Positions 49,334 through 57,053 of a stretch of DNA of 64,000 bases are shown piece by piece. Source of the DNA: a virus; IMG/VR virus record IMGVR_UViG_3300024999_000040, positions 84,717 through 148,716 of that record. The stretch is one strand, 5' to 3'. The first letter of the stretch is position 1. Each line of letters opens with the position of its first letter. The notes beneath the pieces were generated by a model, which worked only from the letters and a program-made list of their open reading frames with translations, did no database searches and was not told the origin of the DNA. Both the position numbers and the translations under genes were made by a program.

Positions 49334-49364
49334 AATTGCTGTTCATAGCAGCAATTCTTTTTTT
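49334..49364 (+). terminator. Plus-strand intrinsic terminator, possible small RNA
   Basis: Perfect 8-bp stem AATTGCTG/CAGCAATT followed by C and seven Ts. It is oriented for plus-strand transcription. About 60 bases upstream a TTTACA with an AT-rich -10-like region could start a short RNA that includes the hairpin ACAC/GTGT. No plus-strand gene ends here, so a small regulatory RNA is the simplest explanation. Confidence 0.6.
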
Positions 49365-49367
49365 ACC

Positions 49368-49396
49368 ATCATACGCGAACACTTGTTCTTTGTCAA
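49368..49396 (-). promoter_or_regulatory. SOS-box promoter (LexA/DinR-type operator in the spacer)
   Basis: TTGACA-17-TATGAT on the minus strand. The spacer contains GAAC-ACTT-GTTC (plus-strand reading, 49377-49388), matching the Gram-positive LexA site GAAC-N4-GTTC. Binding there would block the polymerase. It points at the 81-residue gene and sits 200 bases from the integrase-like regulator gene. Confidence 0.78.
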
Positions 49397-49490
49397 GGTA
49401 CAATTAAAAATTATTCTAAATACATTTTCCCATTAATTAAGGTATTTGTCCAATTTTTGTTTCGACAGGAATTTCCATTATTTCTAAATT

Positions 49491-49553
49491 ACGCATTATG
49501 CGTATTATCTCTATATTATCTCTATATTATCTCTATATTATCTCTATATTATC
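49491..49553 (-). repeat. Palindrome plus four 11-bp tandem repeats (iteron-like)
   Basis: The palindrome ACGCATTATGCGT is immediately followed by four exact copies of ATTATCTCTAT and a six-base partial fifth copy. The array occupies the 366-base gene-free region between the SOS-box promoter and the integrase-like gene. There is no ORF in it. It could be an operator array or an origin-type binding site. Confidence 0.75.
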
Positions 49554-49595
49554 ATATTACTATATTTCCTTAATTATGTAAATAGGTATTACTAC

Positions 49596-50549
49596 CTATT
49601 TATGGGATTTAAACACTAAATAATTTTCCTTTAGAAGCCCCCATGTCTCAGGATTCATACCTGAAATTTTCAAAACCTCATGATAGTCTAATCGTCCTAG
49701 TTCACCTTTTTCAGATTCAATCTTTTCTAGTTTTTCAAACATTCCTGAATAAAAAATATTTGTCGAATTAATGTAGTATTTTTCTGTCCATTTTTTTATT
49801 TTATCAAATTTTACATAGATTCCATGATCACTTATAGCATCCCCTACAGTATTATGCATTTTTATAGGTCTTATTACATATGGAGAATCCATTAATTTTC
49901 TTGTTGGGGCTTTAGCTTCAGATTCACCATTATTGTTATAATATATATCTTCTTCTATTGCTTCTTTAAGTATATCCATTGTCCGTTGATCTATATTTGC
50001 AATAATTCTTGGATTATTACTATAACGCACTTCAATGAAATTACTAATAAATTTAACATCTTGTTTTTCAAGATAACGCACTTCCTTCATTTCTTCACCG
50101 TTAAGTCCTTCATAAAATGAAACCAACAATGCTCTATCGACTGGATTAGCGAGTTTATCACACAATTCATATAATTCATCTCTATTCTTTATATGTTGAT
50201 TACTAGCTGCATCCTTGTTAATATATAATTGTAAATCCTTTCTAAATATATTCATAAAAGCTGTATTAGGACTACAATAACCTTTTTTTGTTACCCATTT
50301 AACATATTGTTTAGCATAATGAAAATTTCTTCCTAGAGCATTAACAGTGGGACAGTTCATATATCGTAACATATCTTTTACTTGGTCTTCATTAAAATCA
50401 TATAAATCTTTTTTAAAACTTTCTTCTACTTCTGCTATCTTATCAAAAGTATTTACTATTGTTTTTTGAGTGTCTACATCATAATAAAATTTGTCAATAA
50501 ACATTTTTTTGGTTTCTTTTGAAGTTTCTTTATTATATGAATTATACAT
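49596..50549 (-). CDS. Inactive tyrosine-recombinase-like DNA-binding protein (MrpR/YopR-like candidate)
   Basis: 317 residues. Segments such as LLVSFYEGLNGEEMKEVRYLEKQDV mimic the catalytic-domain start of integrases (TGLRISE-L-x4-DI) but the Arg is replaced, and no HxxR box or clear nucleophile Tyr is seen. The C-terminus (GRLDYHEVLKISGMNPETWGLLKENY) is a helical DNA-binding-like end. SPbeta's master repressor MrpR (YopR) has precisely this fold without recombinase activity and follows yopQ. The assignment rests on fold, missing residues and order. Confidence 0.6.
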   Translation of the reverse strand: MYNSYNKETSKETKKMFIDKFYYDVDTQKTIVNTFDKIAEVEESFKKDLYDFNEDQVKDMLRYMNCPTVNALGRNFHYAKQYVKWVTKKGYCSPNTAFMNIFRKDLQLYINKDAASNQHIKNRDELYELCDKLANPVDRALLVSFYEGLNGEEMKEVRYLEKQDVKFISNFIEVRYSNNPRIIANIDQRTMDILKEAIEEDIYYNNNGESEAKAPTRKLMDSPYVIRPIKMHNTVGDAISDHGIYVKFDKIKKWTEKYYINSTNIFYSGMFEKLEKIESEKGELGRLDYHEVLKISGMNPETWGLLKENYLVFKSHK

Positions 50550-51885
50550 TTATAACACCTACCTTCTTAAAATGCTCACTGATTTTTTTAATTAAAGAAT
50601 TATTGATCTTATCACTAGATATACCAACAGATTTCCAATCATAATCATTAGAAAAATCAATAGAATTCAAAATATTTTCCAATAATTCTTTCCAGTTTTC
50701 TTCTTTAATTAATATTGAAACAAGTGCTACATAACCAATAAATATATTATTTTCAAAAATTACACTGTTTTCTTTTGTATATTTCTTTTTAAGAGTAATT
50801 AAAATTTTATTAAAGCATCTAATTAAAAAATCTTGTGCTTCTTCTATTTCCTCCGCATTTTCAAATTTTCCAAAATTATATCTAATAGCCTTTTTTAAAG
50901 TTTCAATAGTAGTGAATTTTCCTTGTACTTTTAAATCAGAATCATCTTCAGCAATTTTGTAATACATCTCATTTTTAGTTGAATTACCATATTCATTTAT
51001 TTCTTTAATCATTAATACATTTTCATCTCTGTTGTCATATCCTTCTCTATGACTTTTTTGCATAGGGGTAGCTTTTTCTTCTCTATTTAGATAAGATTGC
51101 GCTCTCAATTCACTAAAATTAAATATTTTAATATGAAAATATCCAGGATTACTTGGATTTTCACTTATACACCTTTCTGCCGCTAACCATCTATGCATTC
51201 CATCAATTATATCAAGATAAGTATTTTCATTGTCTATCCATATAGTTAAAGTTCTGTTTTTCTCATTGTATTCAAATTTTTGTTCACGATTAAGTTTTCG
51301 TATATTTAAAGATAACATATTGGCTTCAAAATTAGTTTCCATCATTTCAGCTATATCTATGATCTTATTTTGATTTATAGTCGGCATTTTTTGATATTCT
51401 CCACCAAACGAAACTAAAGTAGGTTCTCTTTGAGTTCTTTCATTATAATATAATAATCCTTGACCTCTTAATGCTTTCATTTCAGGATAAGCAAATCTTG
51501 GACATAAATATTCAAAATCAGAAGTTTTAGATACATCATAAAAAATAACTACATCGTTTTTATAATGCTCGTCTTCTTCCTTTTTATATTCATTGTATGC
51601 TGTAATTTCAAGAGGATTAAACCAATCATTAGGATTAATCCTTTCATAAGTGGTAGTTTCATATAAAGCCTTTACAAATAAATACAAAACTTCATCTGAA
51701 ACACTAGAAATTAAAACTTTATCTACACCATACATTCCTGTGATTGTTCCAAGATTTATATTATGTTTCTTTAGTGAGTCTAAAATATACTCTCTATTTT
51801 TCCACTTGTTCTCTTTTGATTCTTTAATCGCTTTATACAGCGTAATTTCAAGTTCTTGTCTGTCTTTTTTCATTTTTATAATCAT
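50542..51885 (-). CDS. DGQHR/ParB-like protein (YopQ-like position)
   Basis: 447 residues. The core TYLDIIDGMHRWLAAERC near residue 228 is the DGxHR motif of DGQHR/ParB-like proteins, followed by RAQSYLNREEKATPMQKSHRE near 260, a family-typical helix. The N-terminal 100 residues are a separate helical domain. Such proteins bind nucleic ac­id or act as nucleotide hydrolases; here the context with the integrase-like gene (8-base overlap) suggests a regulatory pair. An in-frame ATG at codon 5 is an alternative start. Confidence 0.65.
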   Translation of the reverse strand: MIIKMKKDRQELEITLYKAIKESKENKWKNREYILDSLKKHNINLGTITGMYGVDKVLISSVSDEVLYLFVKALYETTTYERINPNDWFNPLEITAYNEYKKEEDEHYKNDVVIFYDVSKTSDFEYLCPRFAYPEMKALRGQGLLYYNERTQREPTLVSFGGEYQKMPTINQNKIIDIAEMMETNFEANMLSLNIRKLNREQKFEYNEKNRTLTIWIDNENTYLDIIDGMHRWLAAERCISENPSNPGYFHIKIFNFSELRAQSYLNREEKATPMQKSHREGYDNRDENVLMIKEINEYGNSTKNEMYYKIAEDDSDLKVQGKFTTIETLKKAIRYNFGKFENAEEIEEAQDFLIRCFNKILITLKKKYTKENSVIFENNIFIGYVALVSILIKEENWKELLENILNSIDFSNDYDWKSVGISSDKINNSLIKKISEHFKKVGVINV

Positions 51886-51912
51886 TCCCTTCTGACATAG
51901 TTTTACGTATGT

Positions 51913-51941
51913 ATTATAACATGATTATTCTCAGAAGACAA
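51913..51941 (-). promoter_or_regulatory. Promoter of the DGQHR/integrase-like pair
   Basis: TTGTCT-17-TATAAT on the minus strand, about 30 bases before the start codon. It gives the candidate repressor pair its own transcription unit. Confidence 0.75.
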
Positions 51942-51984
51942 GATTTTTATAACAAAATTATTATTTCCCTTTAATTAATAATAA

Positions 51985-52656
51985 TTACACAGCATATTGT
52001 AATCTTAATACTTTTTGTGGAGAAGTTATAATTTTATCATTATTATATTCCTTTAGCATTTGTAAATAATTTTTACCATAATCATTGCAATAATCAATTA
52101 CATCTCTTAATAACAACTCTCGTGCAAACATCAATCCTTCATTTGATATTTTTTTAGCACAGGTATTAACGCTTACATAAGCAGCAATCATTTTTCTTAA
52201 TATTACAGGATTAAAACACAAATCAATCATACCTAATTCTTTCTTTAGTGCTGATTCAACTTGTTTCATTGTAGCATCACTTATCTGACCTACTTTAATC
52301 AATTCTCCACCAATGAGTAACCTTCTCTTAGATATACACCTTGTTTGTTCAATTATAGATACCGATTGCTTGTATAGTCCTGTATCAGTCTCAAGAAATA
52401 CATGAGTAGGAAGATATGAACCTTTATCAGTTTGTGTCGTAAGAGGACATCCAACAATAGTAGAACTTTTTTCATTTCCCTTGTTATTTTGGGTAATTAA
52501 AAAAGGCCTTATACCTCCCTGTTCTTGATCAAGAACAGTACCCAAATCAACCATGTAAATTTCTCCACGTTTAACTTTAAGGTTAATTAAATCTTGAACA
52601 TTATTAGTCCTTGTATTTATATTTGTAATATAGTTCCTTGTTAATACTTTTGTCAT
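51985..52656 (-). CDS. MazF/PemK-like protein with C-terminal extension
   Basis: 223 residues. Residues 28-150 match MazF: KRGEIYMVDLGTVLDQEQGGIRPFLITQNN, STIVGCPLTTQTDKGSYLPTHVFLE, and SIIEQTRCISKRRL. The family cuts mRNA; the conserved GxxRP and T residues are present. About 70 extra C-terminal residues are helical and unusual. No MazE-like antitoxin gene adjoins it. It has its own promoter, so it may be a regulator or defence element. Confidence 0.82.
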   Translation of the reverse strand: MTKVLTRNYITNINTRTNNVQDLINLKVKRGEIYMVDLGTVLDQEQGGIRPFLITQNNKGNEKSSTIVGCPLTTQTDKGSYLPTHVFLETDTGLYKQSVSIIEQTRCISKRRLLIGGELIKVGQISDATMKQVESALKKELGMIDLCFNPVILRKMIAAYVSVNTCAKKISNEGLMFARELLLRDVIDYCNDYGKNYLQMLKEYNNDKIITSPQKVLRLQYAV

Positions 52657-52695
52657 TTGAAAAAATTACGCTCCTTTATTTTTTGATATGTACAC

Positions 52696-52724
52696 ATTAT
52701 ACTACAAATATATTTATTTGTCAA
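52696..52724 (-). promoter_or_regulatory. Promoter of the MazF-like gene
   Basis: TTGACA-17-TATAAT on the minus strand, perfect hexamers, 40 bases before the MazF-like start. Its presence argues against translation of the overlapping 88-codon frame. Confidence 0.85.
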
Positions 52725-52830
52725 CAGTATTAGTATATTTATTTTGTTAAAAATAATATACCAATAAAACTCATCTTTTATTGTCCTCCTTTTTCTTTTA
52801 TCTTCTGCAACCTTTCCTGATATTGCGCGG

Positions 52831-53118
52831 TTAATCAAATTCCTCTTCATCGTAGTATTCATCATCTTCTGCTGTGTTTGCTTGATATATGTCGCGATGT
52901 ACTGCGGTGACGTTTTCAACTGGAACTTTTAATTGCGAAGCTAATATTTTTGCGTTTGATTTTGAATGCTCTAAAAACCTTTCTGCTGTAAAAGCTTCGG
53001 CGTTAACTGCCATGTCGTATTTCATTTCCGCATACCCTTTGTGTCCAATCCCGCCATATATCTCTGCGTCTTTAATTTCATAAAAGAAATGAACTGTAAA
53101 ACATCTTAAATCTTCCAT
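52831..53118 (-). CDS. Hypothetical protein of higher GC than its surroundings
   Basis: 95 residues from the ATG that follows GTGAGGATT. Mixed alpha/beta N-terminus (TVHFFYEIKDAEIYGGIGHKGYAEMKYDMAVNAE) and an acidic tail. CpG-containing codons (gcg, cgt, ccg) are far more frequent than in neighbours, so recent transfer is likely. A GCGG/CCGC hairpin lies just upstream. No family recognised. Confidence 0.6.
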   Translation of the reverse strand: MEDLRCFTVHFFYEIKDAEIYGGIGHKGYAEMKYDMAVNAEAFTAERFLEHSKSNAKILASQLKVPVENVTAVHRDIYQANTAEDDEYYDEEEFD

Positions 53119-53163
53119 AATCCTCACATTTCTGCGGTATTACACCCGCGCATTCTTTTTATA

Positions 53164-54084
53164 TTATACATTAGTTTTCTTTTTATATGGTATTTTTCCC
53201 GCCATTGCTTTTTGACGCTTTTCAGAAGCATGAAGATATATCTCTGTAGTAGATAATTTGGAATGACCAAGAGCTTCTTGTATAGATCGTAGGTCTGTAT
53301 CTTGTTCAAGTTGTAAAGTTGCATAAGTATGTCTTAATATATGCGGAGTGAAATTCTTTAATCCTAGCATATCTTTGTACTTATTTACCAAGTACCTAAT
53401 ACTGTCGTAAGATAACGGATAAGGCTCTTTTTCAGTATAATGATAAATTACAAACACATTTTTATAACTGGTTTGTGGTCTTATTAATAGCCAATTATTA
53501 ATAGCTTCAATAGTATCATCATCAATAAATATAACTCTATCTTTATTACCTTTAGCTTCTCTTAAATGTACTCTATCATTTCGTATATCATCTAATTCTA
53601 AATCGCAGATTTCACTAACACGCATTCCAGTGTTTAAAAATAGTTTTATGATAGCAATATCTTTTTCATTTCCTTCTTTTTCTACTGCTTCAATTAATTC
53701 ATTTGCAGTTTCAAGATGTAAATAATTTCTAGTTTTTTTAGGTAACTTTGGTTTTTTGATTTGTAAAGCTAAGTTATTATTAATTAGTTTTCTATCATTT
53801 AAGTAATTAAGTAATGACCTCAAACACGAAACTTTCCTGCTTTCTGTGCCAGCATCGTTATTTAAAGTTAATCTCCATTCTATAGTGTCCTCTAATGTTA
53901 AATTTTGAAATATATCAATAGTAATTATATCAGTTTTTTTATACTGTTTTAACCAATTACAGAATGCACATAAAGTACCTCTATAAGATATAATTGTTTT
54001 GTCGCTGGCTTTATTAACAATCATAGATTTTAGAAAATTCTCTATGAAAGTTGATAATGTTAAATCTTTTTTCTGTTTTACCAT
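53164..54084 (-). CDS. Tyrosine recombinase (Xer/integrase type; YopP-like position)
   Basis: 306 residues. N-terminal SAM-like core-binding domain (residues 1-100), then the catalytic domain with all residues: Arg in TGMRVSEICDLELDDI near 157, Lys in AKGNKDRVIF, HILRHTYAT near 245 (HxxR), LGHSKLSTTEIYLHAS with the final His and nucleophile Tyr near 278. It could integrate, excise or resolve the phage genome. Active, in contrast to the integrase-like protein nearby. SPbeta yopP is an integrase-like gene in the same neighbourhood. A frame over its 5' half is a shadow. Confidence 0.92.
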   Translation of the reverse strand: MVKQKKDLTLSTFIENFLKSMIVNKASDKTIISYRGTLCAFCNWLKQYKKTDIITIDIFQNLTLEDTIEWRLTLNNDAGTESRKVSCLRSLLNYLNDRKLINNNLALQIKKPKLPKKTRNYLHLETANELIEAVEKEGNEKDIAIIKLFLNTGMRVSEICDLELDDIRNDRVHLREAKGNKDRVIFIDDDTIEAINNWLLIRPQTSYKNVFVIYHYTEKEPYPLSYDSIRYLVNKYKDMLGLKNFTPHILRHTYATLQLEQDTDLRSIQEALGHSKLSTTEIYLHASEKRQKAMAGKIPYKKKTNV

Positions 54085-54115
54085 TTAAAATCACTCTCCC
54101 TATAAAACCAGAATT

Positions 54116-54259
54116 TTATTGCCTACATTTTATCATTCTTGGCTTATCAACTGAATATATTTTACCACATTCACATTTAACTTTCTCTGCATCAGTAGTA
54201 TAAATAAAATAAGCCTCTAGTTCTTCCATACAATTTTCGCATCTAAATTTTAATATCAT
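54116..54259 (-). CDS. Small Cys-rich protein (47 aa)
   Basis: Product has CENCMEEL near the start and CECGKIY near residue 30, a zinc ribbon. It is the first gene after the promoter at 54280, and an 8-6-8 palindrome (54100-54121) overlaps its stop. The ATG is preceded by AAGGTTGGTATATG-like spacing, a moderate signal. Confidence 0.52.
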   Translation of the reverse strand: MILKFRCENCMEELEAYFIYTTDAEKVKCECGKIYSVDKPRMIKCRQ

Positions 54260-54279
54260 ATACCAACCTTCTTTATATT

Positions 54280-54308
54280 ATTATATCAATTTACTTTAAT
54301 TGTGTCAA
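54280..54308 (-). promoter_or_regulatory. Sigma-A-type promoter
   Basis: TTGACA-17-TATAAT on the minus strand, perfect hexamers, overlapping the last codons of the upstream gene. It drives the small Cys-rich gene and then the tyrosine recombinase. Confidence 0.85.
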
Positions 54309-54585
54309 TAACATTTTTGTTTTTAAAAGATTCTTCTGTGTGAAAACTTTTGCATGTTGTTGCATCATATAAAGCCAATCCATCAGGTTTACAATATTCA
54401 GTATTATATAAATAGCATTTCCCTTTACATACTTTATCAAGTAATTCTTCTTTACTAATCATTATTTCCATTGGTTTATTCATAATTTGCTCTTTATAAC
54501 ATTCTAGTGCTTTGTTAAAACCTTCTTTATATCCATCAAAATATCCTTGCTGATAAAATTCATGATGTTTTATTGCCTCTCCCAT
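54286..54585 (-). CDS. Hypothetical Cys-containing protein
   Basis: 99 residues. HHEFYQQGYFDGYKEGFNKALECYKEQI is an amphipathic helix; the later CKGKCYLYNTEYC and CKSF may bind zinc. No family recognised. Confidence 0.55.
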   Translation of the reverse strand: MGEAIKHHEFYQQGYFDGYKEGFNKALECYKEQIMNKPMEIMISKEELLDKVCKGKCYLYNTEYCKPDGLALYDATTCKSFHTEESFKNKNVIDTIKVN

Positions 54586-54616
54586 AATAAATTCTCCTTA
54601 ATATAAAATCTACATT

Positions 54617-54871
54617 TTATTTTAATTCAAAAACATAATCTTCAATTCCATTTAAGAACTCTGTTGATATATTATCCAATGAATTGACTTCCCAAATATA
54701 ATATACACACTTAGCATCTACGCTTCCAAAAATTAATCTTGCATCAACATTAAACTGTATTTTTGCAAATATTGATATATTCTTATCTTGTATTTTTTCT
54801 ATATTTATTGCAATAAACAAATATCTATTATTATTAATTTTAATCCACTCGCTATTCCCTTTAATTCTCAT
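54617..54871 (-). CDS. Hypothetical protein
   Basis: 84 residues, beta-rich (NNRYLFIAINIEKIQDKNISIFAKIQFNVDARLI). A TTGTTT-type ribosome region with AGGAGGTTGTTTAA precedes the ATG. No family recognised. Confidence 0.52.
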   Translation of the reverse strand: MRIKGNSEWIKINNNRYLFIAINIEKIQDKNISIFAKIQFNVDARLIFGSVDAKCVYYIWEVNSLDNISTEFLNGIEDYVFELK

Positions 54872-54902
54872 TTAAACAACCTCCTAAAAGTATTCAAAAT
54901 GT

Positions 54903-55058
54903 CTATTTTGTTGCCCTACATTTCTCACTTAACTCTTGTTCTTGTTTCCACCATAGTTCTATGTGATTGGCATATTTAGCAAGTTTATAATTTATATTTT
55001 TATTAATCAATATTTCTTTTAAAATTTTGTTTCTAACCACATTATAATATATTATCAT
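54903..55058 (-). CDS. Small basic ORF (51 aa)
   Basis: Helical and basic (IYYNVVRNKILKEILINKNINYKLAKYANHIELWWKQ). Its ATG lies just after the stop of the upstream gene with no strong ribosome binding site, so translation would be coupled. Confidence 0.42.
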   Translation of the reverse strand: MIIYYNVVRNKILKEILINKNINYKLAKYANHIELWWKQEQELSEKCRATK

Positions 55059-55059
55059 A

Positions 55060-55260
55060 TTAATCAATCGATTCTGGTAGCATAGTATCCATATCTATTG
55101 GAGGTAAATTTATAGAGCCACAATAATCCTCGTAATTCAATGGACAACTCTTACAATCCAAACCCTTATCTGATTTAATTCTTTCACAAATTTCTTCTCT
55201 TGCTTGCGCTATATTTATTAATCTTTGTCTTAGATATTTTTTATCTCTTTTAGTTAACAT
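55060..55260 (-). CDS. Small Cys-cluster protein
   Basis: 66 residues; helical N-terminus (KRDKKYLRQRLINIAQAREE) and CKSCPLNYEDYC, a typical phage zinc-like loop. No family recognised. Confidence 0.57.
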   Translation of the reverse strand: MLTKRDKKYLRQRLINIAQAREEICERIKSDKGLDCKSCPLNYEDYCGSINLPPIDMDTMLPESID

Positions 55261-55277
55261 CTTAGCACCTCGTATTC

Positions 55278-55526
55278 TTAAATCGCACTAACAAAATTAT
55301 CTCTCAACTTGCAATCATTTGGTACATAAGATTCTATTACTTTTAACACGTCTTCCATCATTTTTATAGATTGATCACGTTCTATACCATATAAACTTCT
55401 GAGTTTACCAATAGATATCTGTCCTAATAGACATAAACCCATAACCTCAAAATGATTAAGGTTACTAATATTAAGAGGTAATTCATGTAGATATTCAATT
55501 TCTTTACTGTGATTATAATAATCCAT
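55278..55526 (-). CDS. Hypothetical protein
   Basis: 82 residues, helical (LNHFEVMGLCLLGQISIGKLRSLYGIERDQSIKMMEDVLKVI). The central part could be a helix-turn-helix but lacks a decisive pattern. Confidence 0.52.
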   Translation of the reverse strand: MDYYNHSKEIEYLHELPLNISNLNHFEVMGLCLLGQISIGKLRSLYGIERDQSIKMMEDVLKVIESYVPNDCKLRDNFVSAI

Positions 55527-55528
55527 GA

Positions 55529-55708
55529 TTATTTTTCTTCCTCTCCAATTTCTTTATAAGCAGGGCAATCCACTACCCAAGGAGTCATTTGATATCCATC
55601 ATGCTTGATGTAAATAGCACAGACACACATTTTACCTGTAAGATTACATTTAATAGGATGTAACTCTTTATCTTTGAGAATATTTGCATTAGCGCATTTT
55701 AGATTCAT
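55529..55708 (-). CDS. Small Cys-rich ORF (59 aa)
   Basis: ATG preceded by AAAGGAGAAATAT. Product has CANANILKDKELHPIKCNLTGKMCVCAIY and VVDCPAYKE; five cysteines suggest a metal site. Overlaps the end of the repeat-protein gene by 20 bases. Confidence 0.52.
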   Translation of the reverse strand: MNLKCANANILKDKELHPIKCNLTGKMCVCAIYIKHDGYQMTPWVVDCPAYKEIGEEEK

Positions 55709-56483
55709 ATATTTCTCCTTTAATAAATAAATTATTAGTTTTGTTGTTTTTATATATTAAATGAACTCTTTGTCTAGTTATTCCTAATATTTTACCAATA
55801 TCTTCAAATGTTCTACCCTCACTTTTTAATTTAATTATATCCTCAATTCTTTTAGCATTAATTCTTTCATTTGCTTCTTTTTCATATTTAAGTCCTGCCT
55901 CTTCTAAGGCTTTTTTCCAAGTTCCAAAAATTTTTTTATATATTGCCCAAGAAGGATTTTTAACTTCGTTACTTCGAGGGGTTCTACCTAATTTTTCATA
56001 TGTTTCTTTTAAAATATTAATCAATTTATCTTTATCATAAATTGATACATTATAAAAAGAAGTTAATTTTGCTTCTTTTAAAGCATTTTTCCAACTACCA
56101 AATATCCTATAATAAACATATTCAGTTGGGTTTCTCATATGTTTACTACTAGGGGTACGTCCTAATTCAATTGCTTTATTATGAATTTGCTCGATTAATT
56201 CATTTTTTGTATAATCAGATTTAATCATTTGTTTTATTGATTTTTGAGTTTCAAATTTATTATTTTTGATATTGGGCATTTTTTTTGTTTCTAATCCACA
56301 TTCAAATAAAGCATCTTTTAATGAACGAAAATAAGATAAAATTTGACTATATTCATAAGAAGAAAAATCTTTTCCTATTAAAACTCTATTTATATTTATA
56401 GATTTATCTTGAATCAATTGAATACATTCATTTTTACTCAAATTTCTTTTTCTCTGTCTTGTTTTAATAAAAATTTTATCCAT
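55689..56483 (-). CDS. DNA-binding protein with HNH-associated repeats and C-terminal helix-turn-helix
   Basis: 264 residues. Two clear copies of the homing-endonuclease-associated repeat: LGRTPSSKHMRNPTEYVYYRIFGSWKNALKEAKL near residue 105 and LGRTPRSNEVKNPSWAIYKKIFGTWKKALEEAGL near 165, and a degenerate first copy. The C-terminus EGRTFEDIGKILGITRQRVHLIYK is a helix-turn-helix. It has no nuclease core, so it is a free-standing sequence-specific DNA binder, perhaps derived from a homing endonuclease. Confidence 0.75.
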   Translation of the reverse strand: MDKIFIKTRQRKRNLSKNECIQLIQDKSININRVLIGKDFSSYEYSQILSYFRSLKDALFECGLETKKMPNIKNNKFETQKSIKQMIKSDYTKNELIEQIHNKAIELGRTPSSKHMRNPTEYVYYRIFGSWKNALKEAKLTSFYNVSIYDKDKLINILKETYEKLGRTPRSNEVKNPSWAIYKKIFGTWKKALEEAGLKYEKEANERINAKRIEDIIKLKSEGRTFEDIGKILGITRQRVHLIYKNNKTNNLFIKGEIYESKMR

Positions 56484-56497
56484 ATTATCTCCTTGAT

Positions 56498-57047
56498 TTA
56501 TTTTTGCTTTCTATTATATACTATACTTTTCCATTTTATTTCTGGATAAACGTCTGTAAGTGCTTCTATAAATGAACTATGATAAATAATATCAATCATA
56601 GCACCTAAACCATTTTCTCTAAAAATAGATTCTCTAATCTTTTTTCTAAAATTAAAAATATTACATTCTAATTTATCTTCAACCATCCATTTAATTGCTT
56701 CTCTGCTCTTTTCTTTAGTCCAAAAACCATGTGATACTTTTCTTAATTCCCAAGGTTTATATTTATTAGGATAAGCATTATCTAATGCTGAAAATATTCT
56801 CCAATTAAAAACATGATGCAGCATACCAAATAACTTATGTTCAATAAAAATTTCTTTTCTCAATTTTTTCTTTTATGTCATTTTCATTCCAATTCAAAAT
56901 TTGCTCAAATAAAAATCTTGTAATATCACCTGCCTCTTTTAAACTTTCAGGTTTATTCCAAAAATATCTTGGAAATGCGTATAATTTTCTTTCCAAAACC
57001 AATTTATAAATTTCAATAGCAGTTTTATTATTTAAATCAATTTTCAA
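56498..57047 (-). pseudogene. DUF4046-like gene split by a frameshift in an A-run
   Basis: Two overlapping frames belong together. The upstream part (AFPRYFWNKPESLKEAGDITRFLFEQILNWNENDIKEK) and the downstream part (RKEIFIEHKLFGMLHHVFN, SALDNAYPNKYKPWELRKV, REAIKWMVEDKL) are consecutive pieces of the DUF4046 repeat. Joining requires removing one A from the six-A run near 56865. The downstream part alone would start at TTG. It may be a real mutation, a sequencing error or programmed slippage. DUF4046 function is unknown; it is often associated with homing-type genes. Confidence 0.6.
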
Positions 57048-57053
57048 AAATGT

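Noticed and set aside
49504-49553. Possible CRISPR array
   Set aside because: The 11-bp units are directly tandem with no spacers; no cas genes are nearby.
52653-52919. 88-codon minus-strand frame between the MazF-like gene and the higher-GC gene
   Set aside because: It overlaps the 3' part of a better-supported gene, has no ribosome binding site and contains the consensus promoter of the MazF-like gene; it looks like a chance frame.
53124-53324. 66-codon frame inside the 3' part of the tyrosine recombinase gene
   Set aside because: Entirely within the recombinase coding region in another frame; shadow.
49596-54084. Arbitrium genes aimR/aimP expected beside an SPbeta-like control module
   Set aside because: No TPR-rich regulator of ~380 residues and no short secreted pre-peptide were seen in the window; they may be absent or outside it.
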